Source of the DNA: an uncultured Clostridia bacterium
GTDB taxonomy: Bacteria > Bacillota > Clostridia > Christensenellales > Aristaeellaceae
Assembly (NCBI GenBank): GCA_937874275.1
Contig: CALNAU010000109.1
Span: forward strand, 1-38,676
Reading direction: 5' to 3'
Length of the DNA: 38,676 nucleotides
Positions 7,420-15,455 of this stretch are shown here, one piece after another (the first letter of the stretch is position 1; every line of letters begins with the position of its first letter). Both the position numbers and the translations under genes were made by a program. The notes under the pieces were generated by a model. It did no database searches and had not been told where the DNA came from. It worked only from the letters and a program-made list of their open reading frames with translations.

Positions 7420-7875
7420 TCAGTGCTCGGCCACCGCGCGCAGCACTTCCTCGATATCGGGCAGCTGGCTGATGGGGTATTCCTTCACCCATGCCACGCG
7501 GCCTTCCTCATCGATGAGGATGTTGGCACGGCCGGAGATGCCCTTGTCCTCCAGGAACAGCTCATAGTCCTGCGCCACCTTGCCGTGGGGCCAGAAATCC
7601 GCCAGCAGCGGCGTGTCCTTGATGCACAGGGCGGCGGCCCATGCCTTTTTGGCGGGCGCCGGGTCTACGCTGAAGCCCAGGGCGACGGTGTTGAGGGAGG
7701 CAAATTTGTCCTTGTTGGCCTCCAGGGCGCGCATCTGATCGGTGCAGACGCTGGTCCATGCCAGGGGGTGCCAGCTGAGCAACACCTTCTTGCCTTTGAA
7801 TTGAGACAGGGTTACCTTGTTGCCGTTCTGATCCTCCAGGGAAAAGTCGGGGGCCTTTGCGCCGACTGCAATCAT
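7420..7875 (-). CDS. Peroxiredoxin (AhpC/TSA family)
   Basis: A thiol peroxidase of 151 aa that reduces hydrogen peroxide or organic hydroperoxides in the cytoplasm. The start MIAVGAKAPDFSLEDQNG was chosen because AAAGGAG lies 10 bases upstream on the minus strand; upstream in-frame residues look non-coding. The peroxidatic cysteine is Cys44 in PLAWTSVC, matching PxxxTxxC. A second cysteine, Cys84 (AAALCIKD), could be a resolving residue, which would make it an atypical two-Cys enzyme; a one-Cys mechanism with an external thiol is equally possible. The single gene is bounded by a terminator downstream and a heptad-repeat element upstream. Loss of iron-sulfur-enzyme damage would be its expected benefit in an anaerobe. 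Confidence 0.92.
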   Translation of the reverse strand: MIAVGAKAPDFSLEDQNGNKVTLSQFKGKKVLLSWHPLAWTSVCTDQMRALEANKDKFASLNTVALGFSVDPAPAKKAWAAALCIKDTPLLADFWPHGKVAQDYELFLEDKGISGRANILIDEEGRVAWVKEYPISQLPDIEEVLRAVAEH

Positions 7876-7958
7876 GGGTATCACTCCTTTTGTGTGTTTG
7901 TACTTACAACATACCCAACGAATAGGCATCGCAAACGAGAAATTTACAAGCGGTATAA

Positions 7959-8147
7959 GTTAGAGGTGAGGAGTTAGCAGTTAGGAGTTATCGGGCCACG
8001 AACCGCCATTGTCTTTTGCGAAACCCGGCAACGTGCCAATCGTTCTCCTGTTTCGAGTCGTTGGTTAGACATATCGAACCTTTAACTCTCTAACTTCTAA
8101 CTCCTACCTCCTAACGCCAACCTCCAAACCCTAACTCTCTCCCCCCT
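7959..8147. repeat. Inverted pair of degenerate GTTAGNN heptad arrays
   Basis: The left arm, 7959-7990 on the plus strand, reads in steps of seven: GTTAGAG, GTGAGGA, GTTAGCA, GTTAGGA, GTTA. The right arm, 8083-8147, carries the same family on the minus strand (GTTAGGG, GTTAGGA, GGTAGGA, GTTAGAA, GTTAGAG). The arms are about 32 bases or longer and enclose about 90 bases of unrelated sequence. The stop codon of the flavoprotein gene (8131-8133) lies inside the right arm. The unit is in the family of the GCGGTTA repeat at 38622-38676. It lies between a gene end and a gene start on the minus strand, so it must also hold, or leave room for, the peroxiredoxin promoter. Confidence 0.7.
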
Positions 8148-9582
8148 GCGGGTTGTTCCAGTCGATGCTCTCCAGCGACCATGCGCTCAGCTCGCTGAGG
8201 GTGGGGTGGATGACCATGGAGCGCATCAGCGGCAGGATGGTGCCGGCCTCCTTGTCCTTCAAGGGCTCGCCCGCGTTCATCAGGTACACAAAGGGCTGCA
8301 CCAAGGCGCCTGCTTGGAAGCCCGCGATGTGCACCCCCAGAATGTGCAGGTCCTCATCCAGCAGCAGCTTGACCAGGCCATTATCCCGGTCATCATCCTT
8401 GTAGCCCATGGCTATGCCCGCCGCTATGTAGGAGTAGCGGTAGCGCCCCACATGGTAGCGGATGCCGCGCCGCCTGACCTCCTCTTCGGTAAGGCCCACA
8501 TGGCCCACCTGGGGCATGGTGAACACCGCCCAGGGGGTGGCGCGGTAGTCGCAGCTGCGCTTGGGCCGCTCGGGCCTGAGCAGGTTGTTCATCAAAATTT
8601 CGGCCTCGTAGTTGGCCTTGTGGCGGAACAGAAAGCCGCCTATGACATCCCCCAGCGCGTAAATATGGGGCTGGCTGGTCTGCAGGTACTCGTCTGCCTG
8701 TATCCAGCCGCCGGCATCCACCTGCACACCCGCGCGCTCCAGGTGCAGGGCCGCACTGGCCGGGCGCACGCCGGTGGCAATCAGCAGCTCCTGCGCGTCC
8801 ACGGCCAAACTGCCGCCCGTCTGGCGGCTGCGGGCGGTGACGCGCTTGCCGGTTTCCGTTTTCTCCGCGCTGACCACCTCGTAGCCGGTGAGCACCTGGA
8901 TGCCGAAGTCCTCAAACTGGGTGCGCACGAGGGCTGCAATCTCCTCATCCTCTGCCGGCAATAGCTTGGGGTTGCGGCCCAAAATGGTCACCTTGGTGCC
9001 CATGGCGGCGAAAATGTGGGCGAACTCCGCCGCGATGATGCCGCCGCCGGCGATGATGAGGCTGTCCCAGGGCTTCTTGGGGTACTTGTCGCCAAAGAAG
9101 CTCTCGCTGGTGAGGTATCCGGCTTCCTCCAGCCCGGCGATGGGCGGGATGCCGGTCTCGGCGCCGGTGGCGATCAGAAATTGGCTGCCCTTCAGCTGCG
9201 CCTCGCCGCCGTCGTTGAGGCGCACGGTCATGTCATTGGGCCCGGTGAAATATCCCTCGCCCTTGAACACGGTCACGTTGGCCATGTGGGAGAAGCTGTG
9301 CTCGATGCCCTTGGATACGTCAATCTGATCCCATACCCGGCGGGAAATCAGCTCCCAGTCAATCTGGGGCGGGTCATAGCGCAGGCCTACCTTGTAGGCA
9401 CGCTCGGCCTCTCGCAGGAAGTCGGCCGGATAGACCAGCATCTTGGAGGGGATGCAGCCCCTGGTCAGGCAGGTGCCGCCAAATTTGCCCTTCTCCACCA
9501 CGGCCACAATCTGCCCGGCCTTGGCCGCGGCCTCGGCGAACATCAGCCCGGCCCCCGTCCCGATTACTACCCAATCAAACAT
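8131..9582 (-). CDS. Dihydrolipoyl dehydrogenase-like FAD/NAD disulfide oxidoreductase
   Basis: A 483-aa class I pyridine nucleotide-disulfide oxidoreductase, a cytoplasmic dimer moving electrons between NAD(P)H and a disulfide through FAD. The FAD-binding GTGAG is at residues 8-12, and the redox-active pair Cys38/Cys43 in GGTCLTRGCIPSK. The NAD-binding Rossmann segment IIAGGGIIAAEFAHIFAAMG is at about 175-195, with the second FAD motif YALGDV near 315. The C-terminal dimer domain ends in HPTLSEL, where His and Glu form the proton relay. No lipoyl protein or acyltransferase gene is nearby, so the physiological disulfide may not be lipoamide; soluble low-molecular-weight disulfides are an alternative. 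AGAGGT precedes ATG 9582. Its C-terminus and stop run into a heptad repeat, so the last residues may be recently altered. Confidence 0.87.
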   Translation of the reverse strand: MFDWVVIGTGAGLMFAEAAAKAGQIVAVVEKGKFGGTCLTRGCIPSKMLVYPADFLREAERAYKVGLRYDPPQIDWELISRRVWDQIDVSKGIEHSFSHMANVTVFKGEGYFTGPNDMTVRLNDGGEAQLKGSQFLIATGAETGIPPIAGLEEAGYLTSESFFGDKYPKKPWDSLIIAGGGIIAAEFAHIFAAMGTKVTILGRNPKLLPAEDEEIAALVRTQFEDFGIQVLTGYEVVSAEKTETGKRVTARSRQTGGSLAVDAQELLIATGVRPASAALHLERAGVQVDAGGWIQADEYLQTSQPHIYALGDVIGGFLFRHKANYEAEILMNNLLRPERPKRSCDYRATPWAVFTMPQVGHVGLTEEEVRRRGIRYHVGRYRYSYIAAGIAMGYKDDDRDNGLVKLLLDEDLHILGVHIAGFQAGALVQPFVYLMNAGEPLKDKEAGTILPLMRSMVIHPTLSELSAWSLESIDWNNPQGGES

Positions 9583-9643
9583 GTACTACCTCTTTAGAAA
9601 AAATGACCTTGAACATCTTAGCAGGTCAGGCGATATTTGACAA

Positions 9644-9693
9644 CGCGCGATGGCGCGCGGCATCTTGAAGGACATACAAAAAGATGATATGCT
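9644..9693 (+). promoter_or_regulatory. Promoter of the sugar ABC operon with upstream GC-rich palindrome
   Basis: TTGAAG 9665-9670 and TATGCT 9688-9693 are 17 bases apart, giving a credible sigma-A promoter. Just upstream, CGCGCG-ATGG-CGCGCG at 9644-9659 is a palindrome between two divergent genes and could be an operator. No regulator gene is adjacent, so the operator role is weakly supported. Confidence 0.5.
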
Positions 9694-9720
9694 GTGGATA
9701 AAAATACAGGAGGTATCCCC

Positions 9721-10962
9721 ATGAAAAAAACCATGGCCATTCTTTTGGTGCTGGCGCTGATGCTGCCCTTCGCGGGCGCGTTGGCCGCCGAGCAGGCGGT
9801 GCCCATGACCATCGCCACCTGGACCAGCAACGAGAACCAGTTGGCGCTATTGCAGAGCTTTGTGGACGGCTTTGCCGCGCACAAGGGCATCAAAATCGAC
9901 GCAAAGTTCGAGTCGATTCCCTTTGCCGAGTACAACACCAAGCTGTTGCTGGAGCTGCAAAGCTCCAACCCGCCGGACCTTTACTGGGTGTTGGAGACCT
10001 CTGCCCCGGCCTTCATCGCCTCGGGCAACCTGGCCAAGCTGGATGAAGCCCTCAAGGAGTGGGAGCCGGAAGACTTCGCCCCCGCTTCCCTCGCCCTGTG
10101 GCAAAAGGACGGCAGCACCTACGCCGTGCCCTTCTCCACTTCGCCCTTTGTGCTGCTGTACAACGTCACCATGTTCAAGGATGCCGGCGTGAAGACCCCC
10201 AAGGAGCTGATTGCCGAAAACAATTGGACGTGGGAGAGCTTCCGCGAAATCGCCAAAGAAATCAAGGAAAAGACAGGCAAATGGGCTTTCCAGACTGTTG
10301 ATGGCGAAGGCTATACCGCCCGCGTGTTGCACAACCTGCTGCCCATCATCCGCGCCATGGGCGGCAACCTGTGGACAGCCGACGGCCAAGTCTCTGCCGA
10401 TTCGGATGTTTCGGTCGCCGCGATTAAGCTGTTCCATGACATGGTGTATGCCGACCAGTCCGTGGTGCCCCCGGGTGACCAGAGCGACTTCTATACCGGC
10501 GGTGCCGCGATGACGGTGGGCCAGATCAGCCGCGTGTCCAAGCTGGCAGATGTCACCTGGGAATGGGATATGGCCACCCTTCCCGGCAACGCGCCGGTGA
10601 TTGGCCAGGCTGCCCTGGGCGCCAACGCCAACGGCAAAAACGTCGAACTGGCCACCCAGCTGCTGGCCTACATGACCAACAAGGACAGCGTGGCCGCCAT
10701 GGCCGGCATCTGGCCGCCCGCGCGCAAGAGCGTGCTGGAGTCCGAGGCCTTTCTGTCCTCCAACCCGGCTATCACCCCCGAGCAGATGAAGGACGCCGTC
10801 GCGGCCTCCATCGAGACCGGCCAGGTGCTGCCCAGCCACGAGATGTATCCCCAGATTGAAGTGGAATCGCGCATTCTGTATGACAAGCTATGGAACGCCG
10901 GCGCCGATGTGGCGGCCGTGATGCAGGAAGTGGCTGCCCTGTACCGCAACTACATCAAGTAA
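9721..10962 (+). CDS. Extracellular sugar-binding protein of an ABC importer (family 1)
   Basis: A 413-aa solute-binding protein that captures a sugar or oligosaccharide outside the membrane and delivers it to the two following permeases. AGGAGG precedes ATG 9721. The signal peptide is MKKTMAILLVLALMLPFAGA, with a likely signal-peptidase I site ALA-A; there is no lipobox cysteine, which is unusual for a Gram-positive binding protein. The mature part shows MTIATWTSNENQLALLQSFV and DLYWVLETSAPAFIASGNL, typical of the MalE/UgpB-like fold. A strong hairpin with a T-rich tail between this gene and the permeases should keep the binding protein in excess. No ATPase gene is in the operon, so a shared MsmK/UgpC-type ATPase elsewhere is expected. 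The ligand is unknown. Confidence 0.9.
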   Translation: MKKTMAILLVLALMLPFAGALAAEQAVPMTIATWTSNENQLALLQSFVDGFAAHKGIKIDAKFESIPFAEYNTKLLLELQSSNPPDLYWVLETSAPAFIASGNLAKLDEALKEWEPEDFAPASLALWQKDGSTYAVPFSTSPFVLLYNVTMFKDAGVKTPKELIAENNWTWESFREIAKEIKEKTGKWAFQTVDGEGYTARVLHNLLPIIRAMGGNLWTADGQVSADSDVSVAAIKLFHDMVYADQSVVPPGDQSDFYTGGAAMTVGQISRVSKLADVTWEWDMATLPGNAPVIGQAALGANANGKNVELATQLLAYMTNKDSVAAMAGIWPPARKSVLESEAFLSSNPAITPEQMKDAVAASIETGQVLPSHEMYPQIEVESRILYDKLWNAGADVAAVMQEVAALYRNYIK

Positions 10963-10978
10963 ACCCGTTTTTTCCCCC

Positions 10979-11018
10979 GCTTCGGCGGCGTGCAGATGCC
11001 GCCGAAGCGCTTTCTTTT
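10979..11018 (+). terminator. Intercistronic attenuating terminator
   Basis: GCTTCGGCGGC 10979-10989 and GCCGCCGAAGC 10998-11008 form a perfect 11-bp stem with an 8-base loop, followed by GC and TTTCTTTT to 11018. It lies between the binding-protein and permease genes and should lower permease transcription relative to the binding protein. Confidence 0.75.
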
Positions 11019-11035
11019 ATGCGAAAGGTTTTTTC

Positions 11036-11941
11036 ATGAAACACAGCCTGACTGCCCGGCGCAACGCTGCCATGGAGGCGATGGCCGGGTATGCCTTTAT
11101 TCTGCCCCAGGTGCTGGGGTTTATTCTAATTGTGCTGGTGCCGCTCATCAATGTGTTTGTGTTTTCGCTGCACAACCGCAACATGCTGTTTGGCACCAAC
11201 ATCTTCATCGGACTGGACAATTACGCGCGACTGCTCACCGACGGATTGTTTGTGCAGTCGCTCAAAAACACGCTGGTGTTCAGCCTGCTGCTGGTGCCCA
11301 TCAACGTCATCGCTGCCCTGCTGATGGCGCTGTACCTGGGCGAGGCCGGCTTTGGCAGCCGCTACATCCGCGCCATCATCTTCCTGCCGGTGGTCACCTC
11401 GGGCGTAGCCTGGGCCATTGTGTGGAAGTACTTGCTGCAAGGGGGCACCGCGGGTCCGGTCAACTGGTTCCTGGCGCAGCTGGGCATTGCCGGGCCCAAC
11501 TGGCTCAATGAAAAGGGCTGGGCGATGCTCAGCGTGGTGTTCAACCGGGTGCTCAAAAACCTGGGCACCAACGTGCTTATTTTTTATGGCGCGGTGATGA
11601 ACATGCCCGGCGAAGTGGTGGAGGCCGCGCGCATCGACGGCGCGCACGGCTTCAGCATGTTTCGCTGGATCAAGGCGCCGCTGCTGATGCCCACCATTTT
11701 GATGGTGACCATCGTGACGGTGATTGGCTCCATGCGCGTGTTTGATACCATCAAGCTGATGACCGACGGCGGCCCCGAGGGCAGCACGATGGTGATGGTG
11801 TATTATGTGTACCACAAGGCGTTCCGCACCTTTGAAACGGGCTATGCCGCGGCCATCGCTACGGTGCTGTTTGCCATCGTGCTGACGCTGACCATCGCCC
11901 AGTGGGTCCTCAGAAAGCGGGTGACGCATTATGAGCAATAA
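11036..11941 (+). CDS. Sugar ABC transporter permease, MalF type
   Basis: A 301-aa inner membrane permease with six hydrophobic spans, for example MAGYAFILPQVLGFILIVLVP and FSLLLVPINVIAALLMALYL. The cytoplasmic EAA loop, which contacts the ATPase, is VEAARIDGAHGFSMFRWIKA. It forms a heterodimer with the next gene product. The start ATG 11036 follows only a weak GAAAGG. The 3' end overlaps the next permease by 11 bases, showing coupling. Family assignment is firm; substrate follows the binding protein and is unknown. Confidence 0.93.
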   Translation: MKHSLTARRNAAMEAMAGYAFILPQVLGFILIVLVPLINVFVFSLHNRNMLFGTNIFIGLDNYARLLTDGLFVQSLKNTLVFSLLLVPINVIAALLMALYLGEAGFGSRYIRAIIFLPVVTSGVAWAIVWKYLLQGGTAGPVNWFLAQLGIAGPNWLNEKGWAMLSVVFNRVLKNLGTNVLIFYGAVMNMPGEVVEAARIDGAHGFSMFRWIKAPLLMPTILMVTIVTVIGSMRVFDTIKLMTDGGPEGSTMVMVYYVYHKAFRTFETGYAAAIATVLFAIVLTLTIAQWVLRKRVTHYEQ

Positions 11942-12767
11942 GCGCCCGCTGCGCGTGGCGGTCACCGCCGCCGCCCTGATTATCGCCACATTGCTGTTCG
12001 TCTACCCCTTCTGGTGGATGTTGGTCAACTCGCTCAACACCGCGGCCGAAGTATTCGGCCCACCCGCGCTGCTGCCCAAGTCCTGGCGGTTTGAAAACTA
12101 TGCGGAGATTTTCCGGGTGCAGCCCTTTGCGCGGCATATTCTCAACACCCTGTTGGTGGCAGGCGTGGGCACCATTGGCAACGTGCTGGTCAGTGCCCTG
12201 TCCGGGTACGCGTTTGCCCGGCTGCGCTTCCCGGGGCGAGGGTTCCTGTATGTGCTGCTGCTCACCGCGCTGATGATGCCCATTGAGGTCATCATCGTGC
12301 CGCTGTTTTTCCAGATGCGGGGGTGGGGGCTGTCCGACTCACTGTATCCGCTGATGCTCATCCCCATCTTTGGGGCGCAGGGCGCGTTTTCGGCATTCAT
12401 GTTCCGCCAGTTTTTCCTGACGGTGCCCATGGAACTGGAGGAGGCGGCGCGCCTTGATGGGCTGTCCTACCTGGGCACATTCCGCCACATCATGCTGCCC
12501 ATCGCCAAGCCGGTAGCCAGCTCCGCCGCCATTTTGGCCTTCCTGGCGACGTGGAACACGTACCTGGAGCCGCTTGTGTTCACCACCAGCGTGCAGCAGT
12601 ACACGCTGCCGCTGTCGCTGAGCAACTTCAATGACTCCTACGGCGAGCCACAGTGGCATTTGCAGATGGCGGCGACGGCGCTGTCCATCATCCCCATCAT
12701 GGTGGTGTACATGATCTTCCAGGAGAAGGTGCGCGACGCCATGGTCAACTCAGGCGTGAAAGGATAA
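11931..12767 (+). CDS. Sugar ABC transporter permease, MalG type
   Basis: A 278-aa permease with six spans, beginning with VAVTAAALIIATLLFVYPFW and the family-typical WWMLVNSLN. The EAA loop is LEEAARLDGLSYLGTFRHIM, followed by LPIAKPVAS as in MalG. It pairs with the MalF-type permease whose gene overlaps it by 11 bases. Translation probably depends on the upstream gene. The next gene, an FAD oxidoreductase, begins 4 bases after the stop and is certainly cotranscribed. Confidence 0.93.
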   Translation: MSNKRPLRVAVTAAALIIATLLFVYPFWWMLVNSLNTAAEVFGPPALLPKSWRFENYAEIFRVQPFARHILNTLLVAGVGTIGNVLVSALSGYAFARLRFPGRGFLYVLLLTALMMPIEVIIVPLFFQMRGWGLSDSLYPLMLIPIFGAQGAFSAFMFRQFFLTVPMELEEAARLDGLSYLGTFRHIMLPIAKPVASSAAILAFLATWNTYLEPLVFTTSVQQYTLPLSLSNFNDSYGEPQWHLQMAATALSIIPIMVVYMIFQEKVRDAMVNSGVKG

Positions 12768-12771
12768 CACA

Positions 12772-14133
12772 ATGAAATCAATTGATCGTCAGGATGTATT
12801 GGTCATCGGCGGCGGGGTCGCTGGGGCGCTGGCCGCGGTGGCCGCGGCGCGCATGGGCGCCAAAACGATGCTGGCCGAGGAAATGGGCTTTCTGGGCGGC
12901 TCGATGACCGCCTGTGGCACCGGCCCCATGATGACCTTCCACGCAGGCGATACCCAGGTGGTGCAGGGCTTGGGCGAGGAATTAATTACCAGGCTCAAGG
13001 CCAAGGGGCTGTCCCCCGGCCACACCGCGGACTCCACCGGCTACACGTATTCCGTCACCCCCTTTGACGTGGAGGGCATGAAACGCGAGCTGGAGCTGAT
13101 GGCGCTGGAGGCAGGCGTCACGCTGCTGTACCACGCCAACGCCATTGGTGTGCGCAAGGAGGGGACAAATCTGGAAGCTGTGCGCTTATACTCCTGCGGG
13201 CATACCTTTGAGGTGGAGGCCGATATCTTCATCGACGCCAGCGGCGATGCCGATGTGATTGCCATGGCGGGGGTGCCCTTTGATAAGGGCCGCGCCTCTG
13301 ACGGGCGAGACCAGCCCATGACGATGAACTTCCGCGTGGACGGGGTGGATATCCCCAAGGTGCGCGCCCTGATGAAGAGCGACCGGGCGCTGTTCCCCTT
13401 GCTGGTGGACAAGCCCGGCCTGGAGGACAAGGCCCTGCGGCTGTCCATCTCCGGCATGTACGACCTGATGCGAAAGGCCATGCGCGAGGGAGATATCACC
13501 TTTGACCGGGATGTGGTGCTGGTGTTTGAGACCAACCACCCGGGCGAGGCCATCGTCAACATGACGCGCATCAACGGGGAGGACGCCACCGACCCGCTTT
13601 CTCTCTCGCGCGCGGAGTCTGAGGGCCGCCGCCAGGTGTGGGAGCTGCTGGCCTTCCTCAAGCGCAGCGTGCCCGGCTTTGAAAACATCCGCCTGCTGTT
13701 CAGCGGCCCCAAAGTGGGCGTGCGCAGCTCACGCCGCATGCGGGGTTTGTACACCCTCACGGCGGACGATGTGCTGGCAGGTACCAAGTTTGAGGACGGT
13801 ATTTCCGCCTACGGGTACCCGGTGGACGTACACTCCTCCGACAAGGGGGGCGATACCACCAGCACCTTCCTGGCCTGGGGGGACTATTACCTCATCCCCT
13901 ACCGCTGCCTGATAAACGATGTGGTGCCCAATTTGATGGCCGCCGGCCGCAATATCTCCTGCACGTTTGAGGCGCAGGCCAGCACCCGCACCAGTCCTTC
14001 CTGCTGCGCGCTGGGCCACGCGGCGGGCTGTGCGGCCGCCCTGTGCGCGGCCCAGGGGATACAGCCGGGCGAGCTGAGCGTGCCCACCCTGCGCGAAGCG
14101 CTGCGCGGGCAGAACGCCTTCCTGGGCGAATAG
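12772..14133 (+). CDS. FAD-dependent oxidoreductase (FAD_oxidored, PF12831-like)
   Basis: A 453-aa flavoprotein. The N-terminal dinucleotide-binding motif is VLVIGGGVAGALAAVAAARM (residues 9-28) followed by EEMGFLGGSMTACGTGPMM, typical of PF12831 proteins. An FAD-contacting segment IFIDASGDADVIAMAG is at about 153-168. The C-terminal region SCTFEAQASTRTSPSCCALG resembles the family's conserved closing segment. AAAGGA precedes ATG 12772, only 4 bases after the permease stop, so it belongs to the sugar importer operon. Such genes often accompany carbohydrate loci in Clostridia; oxidation of the imported sugar or a sugar acid is a reasonable inference, not shown. A bidirectional terminator follows. 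Confidence 0.85.
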   Translation: MKSIDRQDVLVIGGGVAGALAAVAAARMGAKTMLAEEMGFLGGSMTACGTGPMMTFHAGDTQVVQGLGEELITRLKAKGLSPGHTADSTGYTYSVTPFDVEGMKRELELMALEAGVTLLYHANAIGVRKEGTNLEAVRLYSCGHTFEVEADIFIDASGDADVIAMAGVPFDKGRASDGRDQPMTMNFRVDGVDIPKVRALMKSDRALFPLLVDKPGLEDKALRLSISGMYDLMRKAMREGDITFDRDVVLVFETNHPGEAIVNMTRINGEDATDPLSLSRAESEGRRQVWELLAFLKRSVPGFENIRLLFSGPKVGVRSSRRMRGLYTLTADDVLAGTKFEDGISAYGYPVDVHSSDKGGDTTSTFLAWGDYYLIPYRCLINDVVPNLMAAGRNISCTFEAQASTRTSPSCCALGHAAGCAAALCAAQGIQPGELSVPTLREALRGQNAFLGE

Positions 14134-14146
14134 ACCCATCGACACG

Positions 14147-14178
14147 AAAATGGGCTCCCGCACTCGGAAGCCCGTTTT
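14147..14178. terminator. Bidirectional terminator between convergent genes
   Basis: AAAATGGGCT 14147-14156 pairs with AGCCCGTTTT 14169-14178 (one G-U), with a 12-base loop. T-rich sequence follows on the plus strand, and TTTC follows on the minus strand. It separates the sugar operon from the minus-strand metalloregulator. Confidence 0.75.
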
Positions 14179-14195
14179 ATTGCGATTCAAATATA

Positions 14196-14645
14196 CTATA
14201 ACAACGCAGGGTCGATGCTCTCCTGCACGGGGCGGGGTGGCTCCTGTTTTTTTTGCTGCGCATTTTTCATGTGCAGGGGGCAGCCATCCTCGATAAAGCC
14301 GCAAATGGCCAAAAAGCTTTCGTCCGACAGGTCGTGCTCCATCTTGCAGGCGTCCTCATAGGCCACCCGCTCGCTGATGCCCAGCGTCATCAGGAAGCGC
14401 GCGATGGTCATGTGCCGCTCCAGCATGCGCTCGGCCACCTGGCTGCCGCTCTCCGTCAGGGTAATCAAGTTATCCTCCGCCATGGTGATGTACCCGCCCT
14501 CGCGCAGCTGCTTCATGGCATGGCTGACCGACGGCTTGGTAACGCCCATGGCCTGGGCAATGTCCACCGAGCGGGCATAGCCCTTTTCCTGTTGCAGCAT
14601 CAAAATGCGCTCCAGATAGTTTTCCTGTGATTCGGGTACGTACAC
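14196..14645 (-). CDS. DtxR/MntR-family metal-dependent repressor
   Basis: A 149-aa metalloregulator. The GTG start at 14645 was chosen because GGAGG lies 7 bases upstream on the minus strand and the protein then begins MYVPESQENYLERIL, aligning with MntR. The winged helix covers about 20-65 (VDIAQAMGVTKPSVSHAMKQ), and the dimer/metal domain about 70-125. Against Bacillus MntR ligands D8, E11, H77, E99, E102 and H103, this protein has N9, E12, H78, C100, E103 and H104. Cysteine at the E99 position is the DtxR/IdeR-like choice and may favour iron over manganese. It represses metal uptake genes in the metal-bound form; no such target is in the window. It has its own promoter. Confidence 0.9.
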   Translation of the reverse strand: MYVPESQENYLERILMLQQEKGYARSVDIAQAMGVTKPSVSHAMKQLREGGYITMAEDNLITLTESGSQVAERMLERHMTIARFLMTLGISERVAYEDACKMEHDLSDESFLAICGFIEDGCPLHMKNAQQKKQEPPRPVQESIDPALL

Positions 14646-14681
14646 CGGACTGCCTCCAAATTCTTTAACTGTACTGGTGTC

Positions 14682-14709
14682 ATTATACCCCAATTTTGAG
14701 TGAACGCAA
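14682..14709 (-). promoter_or_regulatory. Promoter of the DtxR/MntR-family gene
   Basis: On the minus strand, TTGCGT (14704-14709) and a perfect TATAAT (14682-14687) are separated by 16 bases. The start codon is 36 bases beyond the -10 box. Confidence 0.65.
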
Positions 14710-14768
14710 CCTTTGGAGCCTTCGCATGGCATGTGCAGAACGGAGATATCCCGATATCGGGGTGTGCA

Positions 14769-15410
14769 TCAAAACTCCGCCCGGGCGTACACGCGGCGAC
14801 TGACGGTTAGCGATATCAAACCGATGGCCAGGAGCCCCGCGCCCAGCACAACCGGCACCGCCCAGCCGCCCAATGCATCCACCGCGCGTTTCAGGAACGC
14901 CAGCATCTGCTCCCCGTTGATTTGTTTGCCGAATCGCTGCGGCACGAAGAGGATGGCCAGGTAGATGAGCGAACTGGCCAGCACCCCATAGCGCGGGTTG
15001 ATGTAGCTGAGGGGCATCAGCAGCAGGTGATACACCAACCCCAGGGTCGCCAGCATCGCCCACATCGGCATAATCGGCATGAAGGACGCAACCCCCACCA
15101 CCGCCATCAGCAGGCACAGGTACGTGGCGTACAGCACCGCGCTGAGGAGCACAAACAGGTACTTGCCGTCCACCATCTGCCTGCGGGTGAGCGGCAGGGA
15201 GTTGAGCAGCACGTTATCCGGGCGGCTGTTGGCCGTCTGCCGATTGGTGCTGAACAGCATATGCGAATAAATGAGCTGGCTGAACACCGCCACAAATGGC
15301 GCGGATTTGGCCATCATCAGGCCCATCGGGATGAGCGACAGGCCCAGAACAACGCCCAGTATGTGCACCCACCGGGTGACAATCCACTCCTTGCGCAGCA
15401 AATTGAGCAT
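14769..15410 (-). CDS. ABC-2 type membrane protein (ABC2_membrane_5-like), copy 2
   Basis: A 213-aa integral membrane protein with about six hydrophobic spans, starting MLNLLRKEWIVTRWVH. The start at 15410 is preceded by GGAGGG on the minus strand. It shares strong similarity with the gene before it in the operon: DNVLLNSLPLTRRQMVDGKY against DNLLLNSLPVTRRQVVVAKY, and both end in RAEF. The pair therefore arose by tandem duplication. The LNSLP-TRR-KY block is typical of PF13346 ABC-2 permeases. It is last in the GntR/ABC operon and is expected to form the transmembrane part with its paralogue. The transported compound is unknown. Confidence 0.8.
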   Translation of the reverse strand: MLNLLRKEWIVTRWVHILGVVLGLSLIPMGLMMAKSAPFVAVFSQLIYSHMLFSTNRQTANSRPDNVLLNSLPLTRRQMVDGKYLFVLLSAVLYATYLCLLMAVVGVASFMPIMPMWAMLATLGLVYHLLLMPLSYINPRYGVLASSLIYLAILFVPQRFGKQINGEQMLAFLKRAVDALGGWAVPVVLGAGLLAIGLISLTVSRRVYARAEF

Positions 15411-15455
15411 GGTCCCTCCAAACAATTAAATGGTATCAGACGGTTAGTTAGAAAG

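Noticed and set aside
14750..14761. Palindrome CCCGATATCGGG downstream of the ABC-2 genes
   Set aside because: A single 12-base palindrome without loop or U-tract, too short to call a terminator or operator.
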